From positions 62,001 to 126,000 of the forward strand of contig NZ_JADZAT010000007.1 in NCBI RefSeq assembly GCF_020852455.1: a DNA stretch of 64,000 bases. The letters are read 5' to 3'. The notes under the pieces were generated by a model. It was given only the letters and a program-made list of their open reading frames with translations. It was not told the origin of the DNA and made no database searches. This DNA is from Novosphingobium sp. Lineage in GTDB: Bacteria; Pseudomonadota; Alphaproteobacteria; Sphingomonadales; Sphingomonadaceae. Each line of letters begins with the position of its first letter. Position 1 is the stretch's first letter. A program made the position numbers and the translations under genes. This document shows, one piece after another, positions 10,243-19,388 of the stretch.

Positions 10243-11487
10243 ATGGCCGTTGTAAGCAAGAACAATCTGCGCCGCACCAGCCTGGTTGCGCTGGCAATCG
10301 CGGCACTCACGCTGCCCGGCATGGCCCAGGCGGGCGATGGTCCCGGCTGGCGCCGTGGCAACGATGAAGGCCGCCAGGTTCGCCAGGAACGCCAGGACGA
10401 TGGCGGTTCGCGCCGAACGAGTTGGTCTCCGCAGCCGCAAGCTCAGGCCCCCGCGCCTGCTCCCGCCCCGGCACCGCGCTGGAGCGGCGGCAATTCAGGA
10501 TGGAATGGCGGCAATCGCACGCAGACCGCGCCGGCCCCGGCGCCCGCACCGGCCCCGCGTTGGAACGGCGGCAATGCGGGTGGCGGCAACAACGGTGGGA
10601 ACCGCACCTGGGGCGGCTGGGGCGGCAACCGCACCCAAACCGCACCTGCCCCCGCCCCGGCACCGGCCCCTGCTCCGCAGGGTGGCTGGAACGGCGGGTC
10701 GCGCAGCGGCGGCGGCTGGAGCGGCACCGCAACGCCTCCGCAAGGCGGTTGGAATGGCGGCGGCGAGCGGCGCTCGCGCGGCTGGAACGGTTCGCAGACC
10801 ACCCCGCAGACCCCGCCGGCGCAAGGCGGGTGGAGCAACACCGAACGCCGCAGCGGCGACAGCTGGCGTGACCGGCGCGAACGGACCCGCGATGGCGATG
10901 ACCGCCGCCAGGATCGCGGCTGGACCGAAAACGTGCAGCGCCGCGATCGCGACCGCGACAACTGGCGCGATCGCAACAGCAGCGGCGATCGCAACTGGTT
11001 CGATCACGTCAGGAACAACGGCGGCTACGATCGCGATCGTGACCAATGGCGCCGCTATGGCGGCAACCGCGATTACTGGCGCAACCGCAACTGGTCGAAC
11101 CACTGGGATCGCTCACGCCATCACAACTGGTCGGGCTGGTATGGTGGCTGGAACTGGACCTGGGGTAGCAACTACAACCGCTGGGATCGTCACTGGCGCA
11201 ACAACAACCGGTATGACTGGTATGGCTGGCGTTCGTATCATCCCAGCTACTTCCAGGTCGGGGTCTATTATGCGCCCTACCGCAACTATTCCTACCGACG
11301 CCTGAGCATCGGGCATGTGCTGGATGCGCTGTTCTTCGGTGAGGACTACTGGATTGCCAACCCGGGCTACTACCGCCTGCCCGACGTGTATGGCCCCTAT
11401 CGCTGGGTGCGCTATTACGACGATGCGGTGCTGGTCGATATCTACACCGGCGAAGTGGTTGACGTGATCAACGACTTCTTCTGGTAA
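10243..11487 (+). CDS. exported RcnB-like protein with long low-complexity region
   Basis: A 414-residue protein with a signal peptide at about 1-30 (NNLRRTSLVALAIAALTLPGMAQA). Three similar blocks of APAPAPAPAP followed by RW(S/N)GGN and NRTQT repeats occupy about 65-165. A Trp/Arg/Asp/Asn-rich stretch runs to about 325, and a C-terminal domain (RLSIGHVLDALFFGEDYWI ... YRLPDVYGPYRWVRYYDDAVLVD) resembles RcnB, a periplasmic protein linked to nickel/cobalt homeostasis. E. coli RcnB is only about 110 residues, so three quarters of this protein is extra. Start ATG 10243 follows GGAGG at 10231-10235. Its role (metal binding or cell-surface structure) is not settled. Confidence 0.75.
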   Translation: MAVVSKNNLRRTSLVALAIAALTLPGMAQAGDGPGWRRGNDEGRQVRQERQDDGGSRRTSWSPQPQAQAPAPAPAPAPRWSGGNSGWNGGNRTQTAPAPAPAPAPRWNGGNAGGGNNGGNRTWGGWGGNRTQTAPAPAPAPAPAPQGGWNGGSRSGGGWSGTATPPQGGWNGGGERRSRGWNGSQTTPQTPPAQGGWSNTERRSGDSWRDRRERTRDGDDRRQDRGWTENVQRRDRDRDNWRDRNSSGDRNWFDHVRNNGGYDRDRDQWRRYGGNRDYWRNRNWSNHWDRSRHHNWSGWYGGWNWTWGSNYNRWDRHWRNNNRYDWYGWRSYHPSYFQVGVYYAPYRNYSYRRLSIGHVLDALFFGEDYWIANPGYYRLPDVYGPYRWVRYYDDAVLVDIYTGEVVDVINDFFW

Positions 11488-11508
11488 GGACCCGATCCGA
11501 AAAGCGAA

Positions 11509-11541
11509 GGGCCCCCGCACTGTGTGGTGCGGGGGCCCTTT
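11509..11541. terminator. convergent intrinsic terminator
   Basis: A perfect 12-bp stem, GGGCCCCCGCAC at 11509-11520 and its complement at 11527-11538, encloses a 6-nt loop and is followed by TTT. On the opposite strand the stem is followed by TTCGCTTTT. It sits between the ends of the RcnB-like gene and the convergent cytochrome b561 gene, so it can terminate both. Confidence 0.9.
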
Positions 11542-11564
11542 GCATTGGCGTGACGAGCGCTGAA

Positions 11565-12122
11565 CTATTTCAGCCAGGGCACCATGCGCCGCATCGTGGT
11601 ATCCTTGTCGATCCAGTGATGCTTGAGCGCAGCAACCACATGCAGCACGAACAGCAGCACCATCAGGTTGGCCCCGATCTCGTGCATTTCATGGAACATC
11701 CCGTTGGTGGCCTTGTCATAGGCCACCGGCAGCGCGGGCATGTTGAACAGGCCGAACATGCTGATCGGTTTGCCCTGCGAGAACGAGGACGACATCGCCC
11801 AGCCCGACAGCGGTAGCGCCAGCATCAGGAAGTAGAAGCCGACATGCGTCACCTTGGCCAGTGCCGCTTCCCACGCCTTCAGCGTATCGACCAGCGGCGG
11901 GGCCTGATGGGTCAGCCGCCAGGCGATCCGCACCAGCGTCAGCAGGATGATCGTGATCCCGATCGCCTTGTGATTGCCGATGATGAACGAGCGGTCTTCC
12001 TTGGGCATATCTTCCGAAACCCAGGCGGCCACTGTGTTGAGCACAATCAGCACGGCAATCAGCCAGTGCAGGATGACGGCACCGCGCGAATAGCGGGCGG
12101 TAGCAGAGCTTGCGTTTTCCAT
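11565..12122 (-). CDS. cytochrome b561 family protein
   Basis: A 185-residue integral membrane diheme cytochrome b561. Four hydrophobic helices are visible at about 14-36, 49-67, 92-112 and 147-167. Candidate heme histidines are in VILHWLIA (first helix), IIGNHKAIG, FHEMHEIG and LFVLHVVAALKHHW. Bacterial members shuttle electrons from quinol or superoxide in the inner membrane. It is a single-gene unit that shares a terminator with the upstream convergent gene and diverges from the S41 peptidase gene. Confidence 0.88.
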   Translation of the reverse strand: MENASSATARYSRGAVILHWLIAVLIVLNTVAAWVSEDMPKEDRSFIIGNHKAIGITIILLTLVRIAWRLTHQAPPLVDTLKAWEAALAKVTHVGFYFLMLALPLSGWAMSSSFSQGKPISMFGLFNMPALPVAYDKATNGMFHEMHEIGANLMVLLFVLHVVAALKHHWIDKDTTMRRMVPWLK

Positions 12123-12199
12123 GGCCGCACACGCTGGCGCAAAGCGCGGCGCGGGGCAAGAGCCTTGTCAGCAGGCGCGCAATTGGCAAGACTGGATCC

Positions 12200-13486
12200 A
12201 TGCACAAAAATCGCCTGATCCGATGGGCTGCGGCCCTGACTGCGCTGGCCTGCGCCCAATTGGCCGCGCCAGCGCTTGCCGCTGACACCTGCCCCACCTT
12301 CGACGCCAAGGCATCCTGGGATGAAGTGCGCGCCAAACTGACCGAAAACTATGCCTATTGGGACCGGATCGATTCGAACCGCCTGTTCGATCAGGCCGCC
12401 CCCTCCATGCTCACCGCACCTGACCGGCTGACCTTCGCCGACCGGCTGCAGACCCTGCTGCTGCTGTACCGCGACGGCCACCTGCACGTCAGCCCGACCA
12501 GTGCCCCGGCGATGGCCTGGGCGCCATCGGCTTCGGACCTGTGGTTTGAGGGCATGATCGCGCAGCCGATGGTGCGCGATGTCAAACAGGGCAGCGTCGC
12601 GGCTGAGCGCGGGGTCCGTCCGGGCTGGCGCCTGCTGTCGATTGACGGACAGGCTCCGGACAAGGCGGTGGCCGCGCTCTATGCCCAGATCGGGATCGTT
12701 CCTGATGCGCAGCAGGCGCTCTATGCACTCAACGCCCTGGCCACGGGGCGGCTCAAGCAAGCGCGCCACTTCGCCTTCATGGCCAGTGACCGACAGGTCG
12801 TGATCGAGCTGCCGCCGGGCTATTCCTCGGTCAAGCGGCCCAAAGACTTGCTGACCGTTTCGCGCCGGATCGACCAGGCCGGGCATGTGGTCGCCGTATT
12901 CCGGATCAACAATTCGCTGGGCGAGAACGGGCTGATCGGCGCATTCGACCAGGCAGTCGCCGCGCTGCCCGCCAGTGCCCATGTGATCCTGGACCTGCGC
13001 GATACGCCAAGCGGCGGCAACTCCACCGTCGCGCGGTCAATCATCGGTCATTTCATCGCCAGCCCCCAGCCCTACCAGCGCCACGAATTGACTGCCGAGC
13101 GCACCCGGTTCGGGGTCCCGCGGATCTGGCTTGAGTATGCCCAGCCGCGTGCCCCCCGGTTGCGCCGACCGGTGGTACTGGCCGGGCTGTGGACCGGATC
13201 GATGGGCGAAGGCCTGTCGATCGGCCTGAACGCCGCCGCCGGCGCGCCGGTGGTGGGATCGCCAATGGGGCAATTGTTGGGCGCGATCATTCGGGACGAT
13301 CTGCCCACGGCCTGCCTGACAGTCAGCTATGCGAATGAACGGCTGTGGCACGTGGACGGTACCCGGCGCGAAGCCTTCGTCCCGCAGCACTTCGTCGGAC
13401 CTGCTGATACCGCCGTCGATGGCAGCGACCAGGCGCTCGCCCAAGGCCTTGCGCTCGTGCACAAAAGCGATAGGCAGGCGAAGTGA
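12200..13486 (+). CDS. exported S41-family peptidase
   Basis: A 428-residue protein with a signal peptide at about 1-27 (WAAALTALACAQLAAPALAA). A PDZ-like region follows (GMIAQPMVRDVKQGSVAAERGVRPGWRLLSIDG, about 118-150). The S41 catalytic part contains LDLRDTPSGGNSTVAR and LAGLWTGSMGEGLSIGL, where S in GSMGEG is the probable nucleophile. The C-terminal processing peptidases it resembles act on periplasmic substrates. I start at ATG 12200 because it precedes the leader directly; an upstream in-frame start would overlap the divergent cytochrome gene. The stop overlaps the next start (GTGA), so it is translationally coupled to the hydroxylase gene. Confidence 0.78.
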   Translation: MHKNRLIRWAAALTALACAQLAAPALAADTCPTFDAKASWDEVRAKLTENYAYWDRIDSNRLFDQAAPSMLTAPDRLTFADRLQTLLLLYRDGHLHVSPTSAPAMAWAPSASDLWFEGMIAQPMVRDVKQGSVAAERGVRPGWRLLSIDGQAPDKAVAALYAQIGIVPDAQQALYALNALATGRLKQARHFAFMASDRQVVIELPPGYSSVKRPKDLLTVSRRIDQAGHVVAVFRINNSLGENGLIGAFDQAVAALPASAHVILDLRDTPSGGNSTVARSIIGHFIASPQPYQRHELTAERTRFGVPRIWLEYAQPRAPRLRRPVVLAGLWTGSMGEGLSIGLNAAAGAPVVGSPMGQLLGAIIRDDLPTACLTVSYANERLWHVDGTRREAFVPQHFVGPADTAVDGSDQALAQGLALVHKSDRQAK

Positions 13487-14160
13487 CCAGTCCCTATGCC
13501 GATGCTCCCAATCCCGACAAGGTGGCGCTGCTGCGCACCGGCGCGCATGTGCGTCGCCGGCTCGATGGCGATCCCCGCGCGCAGCGGATCGAGACCGACC
13601 GGGCCGAGATCTGGGGCGTGCCCGATTTCCTGACCGCAGAAGAATGCGATGCGCTGATCGCGATGATCGATCGCACCGCAGTGCCATCCAAGGTGCTGGA
13701 CCACGGCACCAACGAGATCTGGCGAACCTCGTCATCGGGCGATGTCGATCGCTATGATCCCTTCGTCCACACGCTGGAAAGCCGGATCGACGAGATGCTG
13801 GGCATCCCGCATCCCTGGGGTGAAACCATGCAGGGCCAGCGATACCAGGTGGGGCAGGAGTTCAAGTATCACCTTGATCTGTTCTGGACCAAGTCGGACT
13901 ACTGGAAAGAGGAAACCCGGCGTGGCGGGCAGCGGGCGATTACCGCCATGTGCTATCTGAACGATGTGGAAGAAGGCGGCGCAACCGCTTTTACCAACAT
14001 CGGGATCGCGGTAGCGCCGCAGCGCGGCACCTTGCTGGTCTGGAACAACAGCCTGCCCGATGGCCGCCCCAACGAAGATACCATGCACGCCGGGACCCCG
14101 GTGGTGAAAGGGACCAAATACGTGATTACCAAGTGGTACCGGACCCGCAAATGGGGCTGA
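13483..14160 (+). CDS. prolyl 4-hydroxylase-like 2OG-Fe(II) oxygenase
   Basis: A 225-residue 2-oxoglutarate/Fe(II)-dependent dioxygenase of the P4Hc type. The iron triad is H130, D132 (YHLDLF) and H202 (TMHAGTPV), with K212 (KGTKYV) as the likely 2-oxoglutarate-binding lysine. DVEEGGATAF near 161-170 is characteristic of prolyl 4-hydroxylases. The target is unknown; bacterial homologues hydroxylate proline in translation factors or other proteins. The GTG start at 13483 overlaps the previous stop by 4 nt, and the DUF885 gene follows after 11 nt. Confidence 0.88.
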   Translation: MTSPYADAPNPDKVALLRTGAHVRRRLDGDPRAQRIETDRAEIWGVPDFLTAEECDALIAMIDRTAVPSKVLDHGTNEIWRTSSSGDVDRYDPFVHTLESRIDEMLGIPHPWGETMQGQRYQVGQEFKYHLDLFWTKSDYWKEETRRGGQRAITAMCYLNDVEEGGATAFTNIGIAVAPQRGTLLVWNNSLPDGRPNEDTMHAGTPVVKGTKYVITKWYRTRKWG

Positions 14161-14171
14161 TTCCCGAGCCT

Positions 14172-15977
14172 ATGCTGACCCGCCGCCGCTTTGCCGCCAG
14201 CACCCTGGCCCTGGCCGGCAGCACGGTGCTGCCGCTGTCCGCCCGCGCTGCCGAAAGTGGCGAGGACGCGCGGCTGATGGCCCTGTTCCGCGAAATCGGG
14301 GGCAAGGAAGACGCGCTCGATCCGCTGACAGGGATCTACAAGGGGCAGGCTCCCAACATCGCGGCCTTCCGGCTGCTCTACAGCGGCGCGCAGGTTCGCG
14401 CCCGGCGCAGCGTGGTCCACGCGGCACTGGCTGGGCTCAAGCGGATCGACCGCCGCAAGCTGAGCGCTGACCGGCAGATCTCCTACGATGTGTTCTTGAC
14501 CGATCAACGCCGCAGCGAAGCGATGCTGCGTCCGGACATGCTGGCGTTGACCGAAGTTCGCCCCTTCACCCATTTCGGCGGACTGCACATCGATTTTCCC
14601 TCGATCGTCGCCAAGGGTGGCCCGCTGCCCTATGCCAACGAGGCTGACTATCGCAGCGCGCTGGCGCTGATCACTGCATTCCCGCAGGTGCTCGACAACG
14701 CCATCGCCCGGTTCCGCGAAGGGATGGACAGCGGTGTGGTCGAAAGCAAGCTGACCGTGCGCAACATGATCGCGCAGATCGACAATCTGCTGGACCAGCC
14801 GCCGGTTGATTCCCCCTTTGCCTCAGCCACGCGTGATTTCCCCGCGGCGGTCCCCCAGCAACGCCGGGGCGAGTTTGCGCAGCGATACCACATCGCGATC
14901 ACCGATCAGGTCTATCCGGCCTATCGCCGGCTGCGCGCGTTCCTCAACGACGAATACCTGCCCGCCGCGCGCGAGCAGGTTGGCATTTCGGCGATGAAGG
15001 GCGGAACGACCTATTATCGCCAGGCGATCCAGAACCACACCACTCTGCGGCTGGAGCCCGAGGCGATCCACCAGCTGGGGCTGGCCGAAGTGCGGCGGAT
15101 CCAGACCGAGATGGACAAGGTCAAGACCGCGCTGGGCTTTGCCGGTTCGCTCGGAGCCTTCTTCGAGGATGTGCGGACCAATCCGCGCTATCACCCCAAG
15201 ACCCGCGATGAACTGGCCCAGGGCTTTGCCAAGGTCGCCCGCGAAGTCGATGCGCTGGTGCCGACCTACTTCAACCATGTCCCCCGGACCAGGCTGCTGA
15301 TCCAGCCCTATCCCGAATATCGCGAAAAGTACGAGGCCGGCGGCAGTTACAACCAGGGCTCGCCCGACGGATCGCGTCCGGGGGTGTTCTTCTATAACGC
15401 CTATGATCTGCCCAGCCGGTTCCTGACCGGGGTCGCCACGCTGTACCTGCACGAAGGCGCGCCGGGGCACCATTTCCAGATCAGCCTTGCCCAGGAAGAC
15501 ACCAGCCTGCCCGATTTCCAGCGCTTTGGCGGCAACAATGCCTATGTCGAAGGCTGGGCGCTCTATGCCGAAACGCTGGGATACGACATGGGCCTGTTCA
15601 AGGACCCGATGCAGCACTGGGGCACGCTGGACGACGAGATGCTGCGGGCGATGCGGCTGGTGGTCGATACCGGGCTGCACGCCAAGGGCTGGACGCGTGA
15701 ACAGGCGATCGATTTCATGCTGGGCAATTCCGGCATGGGCAAGAGCGACGCCACCGCCGAGGTTGAACGCTACATCGTCTGGCCCGGGCAGGCCCTGGGC
15801 TACAAGATCGGCGCGCTGACCATCCAGCGGCTGAAGCAGAAGGCCCGCGACGCGCTGGGCACCCGTTTCGACATTCGCGCCTTCCATGACCAGATCCTGG
15901 GATCGGGCGCGCTGCCGATGCCGGTGCTCGAAGCCAAGATCGACCGCTGGATCGCGGCAACGAAAGCCACATCATGA
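14172..15977 (+). CDS. DUF885 family exported protein
   Basis: A 601-residue DUF885 protein, a family of predicted zinc metallohydrolases. The N-terminus LTRRRFAASTLALAGSTVLPLSARA is a twin-arginine leader. LHEGAPGHHFQISLA near 430-444 has the HExxxxH-like metal site and NAYVEGWALYAETLG near 456-470 supplies the further acid. Folding and export by Tat suggest a cofactor or metal is loaded in the cytoplasm. I start at ATG 14172 directly before the RRRF motif; an in-frame ATG at 14151 would add 7 residues. The end overlaps the next ATG by 4 nt. Confidence 0.87.
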   Translation: MLTRRRFAASTLALAGSTVLPLSARAAESGEDARLMALFREIGGKEDALDPLTGIYKGQAPNIAAFRLLYSGAQVRARRSVVHAALAGLKRIDRRKLSADRQISYDVFLTDQRRSEAMLRPDMLALTEVRPFTHFGGLHIDFPSIVAKGGPLPYANEADYRSALALITAFPQVLDNAIARFREGMDSGVVESKLTVRNMIAQIDNLLDQPPVDSPFASATRDFPAAVPQQRRGEFAQRYHIAITDQVYPAYRRLRAFLNDEYLPAAREQVGISAMKGGTTYYRQAIQNHTTLRLEPEAIHQLGLAEVRRIQTEMDKVKTALGFAGSLGAFFEDVRTNPRYHPKTRDELAQGFAKVAREVDALVPTYFNHVPRTRLLIQPYPEYREKYEAGGSYNQGSPDGSRPGVFFYNAYDLPSRFLTGVATLYLHEGAPGHHFQISLAQEDTSLPDFQRFGGNNAYVEGWALYAETLGYDMGLFKDPMQHWGTLDDEMLRAMRLVVDTGLHAKGWTREQAIDFMLGNSGMGKSDATAEVERYIVWPGQALGYKIGALTIQRLKQKARDALGTRFDIRAFHDQILGSGALPMPVLEAKIDRWIAATKATS

Positions 15978-16837
15978 CCACCCGCCATTTCGCCTGTACC
16001 CAATGCGGCAAGTGCTGCAACCGCCCGCCCGAAGTTGAACTGGGCGAAGTGGCCGGCCTGGCCGACCAGTTCGTCTGGCAGGTGCTGTTCCGGCAATACA
16101 GCCTGCCGCGCAGTCTGGCCGACTATGTCACGCCCGGGGTGGCGCGCGAACAGGCCAGCGCCGAATTCTATGAAAGCCGCAAGCTGCTGGGTGCCTTTGC
16201 CGCGCACAGCTGGAACGGCAAGACCCGGATCGGCGACAAGCTGGAAGAGCGGACCTTCTACCTGACCATTTCCGCGCTGCCGCTGGACAGTGGCACCGGT
16301 GCCTGCAGTGCATTGGGGGCTGATGGGCGCTGCTCGATCTATGACAGCCGGCCGCACTCCTGCCGGTCGGTGCCGCTGCACTATTCGCGCGCGCAGCCCT
16401 ATGCAGTGGCTGACTTCGATGCCTTCATCCGGTTCGAAACCCACCATTGCGACAGTTCTGGCAGCGCGCCGCTGTTGATTGAAAATGGCCAGATCGTCGA
16501 TCCGGCGGTGCTGGCCGCCCGCGCCGGGGCGCTGCAACAGGCTGAAGCCGATCGGCGCTGGAAGCATGCCCTGCTGCGCGCCATGCGTACCGGGCGTCCG
16601 GGTTTTCCCAGCCTGGCCCAGGTCGAGCAGTACGCCGGGCAAGGCGCGCTATCGACACCGATGCAGTTCGGCTGGGACGTGGCGGTCGAATCCGGCCTGC
16701 TGAGCGAAAGCGATCGCGATGCCCTGCTGGAACGTCAGCGTGCCGCGGCCGATCGTTTGCTCGCCAATCCCGCGATCAGCGACAATGCGCGCAACCTGGC
16801 GCTCGACGTGCGCCGGTTCATCGGAATGCGCGGTTAG
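15974..16837 (+). CDS. YkgJ-family cysteine cluster protein
   Basis: A 287-residue protein. Its N-terminus carries C8, C11, C14 and C15 (CTQCGKCC), and a middle segment has CSIYDSRPHSCRSVP, the conserved Cys pattern of the YkgJ (CxxCxxCC) family thought to bind zinc or iron. The C-terminal half is alpha-helical and unrecognised. It starts within the DUF885 stop (ATGA), so it is coupled to that gene. The P4H-like oxygenase, the Tat-exported hydrolase and this metal-cluster protein may form one functional unit, but this is inference. The end overlaps the convergent SGNH hydrolase gene by 4 nt. Confidence 0.82.
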   Translation: MTTRHFACTQCGKCCNRPPEVELGEVAGLADQFVWQVLFRQYSLPRSLADYVTPGVAREQASAEFYESRKLLGAFAAHSWNGKTRIGDKLEERTFYLTISALPLDSGTGACSALGADGRCSIYDSRPHSCRSVPLHYSRAQPYAVADFDAFIRFETHHCDSSGSAPLLIENGQIVDPAVLAARAGALQQAEADRRWKHALLRAMRTGRPGFPSLAQVEQYAGQGALSTPMQFGWDVAVESGLLSESDRDALLERQRAAADRLLANPAISDNARNLALDVRRFIGMRG

Positions 16838-17694
16838 GGGCAGGCCTTTTCGCGCAATTGCGCGGCGGCAACCGCCTGCAATCGCACAGTGACTTTCGGA
16901 GCCAGCCCCAGCTCGCGCGCGGCGCGCTCGTTCCGGCCCAGCCGGCGCGGGTCGATCCCGGTTACCGCGCCGAACACGGTCAGCGCTTCAAGGTAATAGG
17001 CCGCAGTGCTGGCGTGATAGTGATCGGCGCCCCACAGGTCGATCTGGCCCGGCGCCAGGCCATCATAGGGATTGGGATCGGCCAGCCGCTGGCGCATTGC
17101 CCGGCCCCAGGCCTGCCCGACCGGCACGGGCTGGCCCAGCAGGCCATTCGCAGCGGTGATCCGGCAGTTGGCCAGGGCCAGGTCCTGCGCCATGCGGTGA
17201 ATGTCCTGCCCGTACCAATGCCCGCCCGGTTGCCAGGTCAGGTCGGCGCGCGACCAGGTCGAGACCAGCCGCACGGAGACGCGCGGATTGGCGGCGCGCA
17301 GCACAGACACCAGCTCTCCCGCCGCCGCGCCATGCCGCACAGAATCGCCAGGACGTTCGCGATCAAGCGTCGAATAGCCTTGCAGCAACACCACATCCCA
17401 CGGCCGCGCGATCACATCGCGGCGCTGGGCAAGATGCCAGGCCAGATCCTTGCCCGGCGAGGTTTCGAGGCTGACCTGCCAGTCAAGCTTCAGCTGCTGG
17501 GCAAAGGTCGCAAACAGCGCCGGGACGCCGCCGATCCCCTCGCCACCCAGATCGCGCACAAGTTCCGGCCGATAGCGCTGCACCGGCGAGCCTGCGCCGT
17601 AGGTAAAGCTGTTGCCGACAAACAGGATCGTCCGCGCCCCGGCCGGCGCGCTGAGCGCCAGTGCCGCGAGTGCGAGGCCGAACCGGCCGATCAC
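16834..17694 (-). CDS. exported SGNH-type hydrolase
   Basis: A 286-residue protein with a signal peptide of about 20 residues (GRFGLALAALALSAPAGA). GNSFTYG at 27-33 is an SGNH/GDSL block I with S29 as the nucleophile, and GADHYHAS near 230-237 provides the Asp/His pair. It probably deacylates a small periplasmic ester; the substrate is unknown. Its ATG overlaps the lysS stop by 4 nt, so it is translated from the lysyl-tRNA synthetase transcript, although no functional link is obvious. Confidence 0.72.
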   Translation of the reverse strand: MIGRFGLALAALALSAPAGARTILFVGNSFTYGAGSPVQRYRPELVRDLGGEGIGGVPALFATFAQQLKLDWQVSLETSPGKDLAWHLAQRRDVIARPWDVVLLQGYSTLDRERPGDSVRHGAAAGELVSVLRAANPRVSVRLVSTWSRADLTWQPGGHWYGQDIHRMAQDLALANCRITAANGLLGQPVPVGQAWGRAMRQRLADPNPYDGLAPGQIDLWGADHYHASTAAYYLEALTVFGAVTGIDPRRLGRNERAARELGLAPKVTVRLQAVAAAQLREKACP

Positions 17695-19283
17695 GCCAGC
17701 GCTTCGGCGATCAGTTTGCGGGTGTTGTCAACGCCGTAAAGCGCGATGAAGCTGCCCATGCGCGGGCCCTGGCTCGATCCCAGCAGGGTCTCGTAAAGCG
17801 CCTTGAACCAGTCGCGCAGGTTTTCGAAGGCGAACTGTTCGGCCTTGCCGATTTCGTAGACCAGGTTCTGCAAGTCCTCGGCGCTGGCATCGTCGCCCGC
17901 CTTGGCCAGCTCGCCGTCGAGCGCGGCAAGCGCTGCGGCTTCGGTTTCGCTTGGCTTGCGGCGCTGCAGCGTCGGGGCGATGAAATCGCGGTTGGTGGCC
18001 AGCGCCTTGTCAACCAGCGCATCGAGCGCCGGGTGCTGCGCAGGATCGGCATTCTCGACATAATTGCCGAGGTAGGACCAGACCTGCTCACGCGTTGCCC
18101 CTGCCCCCAGCACGCCGACCAGGTTAAGCAGCAGACTGAAGGTCACCGGCAGCTTGTCGCCGGCGCCTTGCGTGTTGCCATTGGCGCGCAGCAGGTGCCA
18201 GACCGGGTTGCCCAGTTGCTGCTCGATCGGCTGGCTGGCGAGCTTTTCGCGGAACTGCCAGTATTCATCGACGTTCTTGGGGATGATCCCGGTGTGCAGA
18301 CTCTTGGCGCTCTTGGGTTCGCGATACAGGAACAGCCCCAAGCTTTCCTCGCTGCCATAGGTCAGCCACTGGTCGATGGTCAGGCCATTGCCCTTGGACT
18401 TGGAAATCTTCTGGCCTTCCTCGTCGAGGAACAGCTCATAGATCAGCCCTTCGGGCGGCACGCCGCCCAACGCGCGAGTGATCCGTCCGCTTTCGCGCAC
18501 GGAGTCGGTCAGGTCCTTGCCGCACATCTCGTAATCGACGCCCAGCGCAACCCAGCGCATCGCCCAATCGACCTTCCACTGCAGCTTGCTGTTGCCGCCC
18601 AGGATGCAGCTTTCGACCGTTTCGCCGTGGTCTTCGAAGCGGACGATCCCGGCTTCGGCATCGACCACTTCGACCGGCACCTGCAGCACCTGATGGGTCT
18701 TGGGGCTGACCGGCAGGACCGGCGAATAGGTCTGCCGGCGTTCCTCACGCAGCGTGGGCAGCATGATATCCATGATCGCCTGCCAGTGCCGCAGCACACC
18801 CTTCAGCGCCTCGTCAAAGGCGCCCGAATTGTACTGCTCGCTCGACGAGACGAATTCATACTCGAACCCGAACCGGTCGAGGAATTCGCGCAGCATCGCG
18901 TTGTTGTGGTGGGCAAAGCTTTCGTACTTGTCGAACGGATCGGGGATCCGGCTGAGCGGGTGGCCCAGGTAGGCCGTCAGCAGACCCTGGTTGGGCAGGT
19001 TGTCGGGCACCTTGCGCAGCCCGTCCATGTCATCGCTGAAGGCGACCAGCCGGGTCGGCGCGCCGCCGGTCAGCACTTCATAGGCGCGGCGCACCAGCGT
19101 GGTGCGCAGCACTTCCTGAAACGTGCCGATATGCGGCAGGCCCGAGGGGCCATAGCCGGTTTCGAACAGCACCGGTGCGCCACCAGGTTTGCCCTGGGGG
19201 TACCGCTTCAACAGCTTGCGCGCTTCCTCGAAGGGCCAAGCCTTGGAAACCTGGGCGGCATCATGCAGTGCGGTGTCAGTCAT
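17691..19283 (-). CDS. lysS: class I lysyl-tRNA synthetase
   Basis: A 530-residue class I (archaeal-type) lysine-tRNA ligase. The HIGH-like motif is PSGLPHIGTF at 47-56. The KMSKS-like motif is KISKSKGNG in the central part, and the C-terminal helical anticodon domain includes the family stretches around ALYETLLGSSQGPRMG. It charges tRNA-Lys. This form is common in alphaproteobacteria and replaces the class II enzyme. I start at ATG 19283, where conservation begins; an upstream frame opening at 19460 would run through the luxR promoter region. No strong SD is visible. The downstream SGNH gene overlaps by 4 nt. Confidence 0.93.
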   Translation of the reverse strand: MTDTALHDAAQVSKAWPFEEARKLLKRYPQGKPGGAPVLFETGYGPSGLPHIGTFQEVLRTTLVRRAYEVLTGGAPTRLVAFSDDMDGLRKVPDNLPNQGLLTAYLGHPLSRIPDPFDKYESFAHHNNAMLREFLDRFGFEYEFVSSSEQYNSGAFDEALKGVLRHWQAIMDIMLPTLREERRQTYSPVLPVSPKTHQVLQVPVEVVDAEAGIVRFEDHGETVESCILGGNSKLQWKVDWAMRWVALGVDYEMCGKDLTDSVRESGRITRALGGVPPEGLIYELFLDEEGQKISKSKGNGLTIDQWLTYGSEESLGLFLYREPKSAKSLHTGIIPKNVDEYWQFREKLASQPIEQQLGNPVWHLLRANGNTQGAGDKLPVTFSLLLNLVGVLGAGATREQVWSYLGNYVENADPAQHPALDALVDKALATNRDFIAPTLQRRKPSETEAAALAALDGELAKAGDDASAEDLQNLVYEIGKAEQFAFENLRDWFKALYETLLGSSQGPRMGSFIALYGVDNTRKLIAEALA

Positions 19284-19388
19284 AGTCGGCGGGCTTTCGC
19301 GGAGCCGGGGCAAATGTGCAAGGCGAAATGCGTGCCCGGGCATCGCCGGGCCTGCCGCGATCGTCAGATTGGCACGTCCTGCCGAGCT

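Noticed and set aside
10443..11103. Alanine/proline-rich frames overlapping the RcnB-like gene
   Set aside because: They result from the repetitive codons of the real gene, which has a signal peptide and strong SD.
10841..11110. CRISPR-like repetition
   Set aside because: The repetition is of codons for Arg, Asp, Asn and Trp within one open frame; no regular repeat-spacer pattern exists here or elsewhere in the window.
19334..19351. GCCCGG-N6-CCGGGC inverted repeat in the lysS leader
   Set aside because: GC-only arms are common by chance in this genome and the core differs from the GTCCCG/CGGGAC pair; not counted as a third operator.
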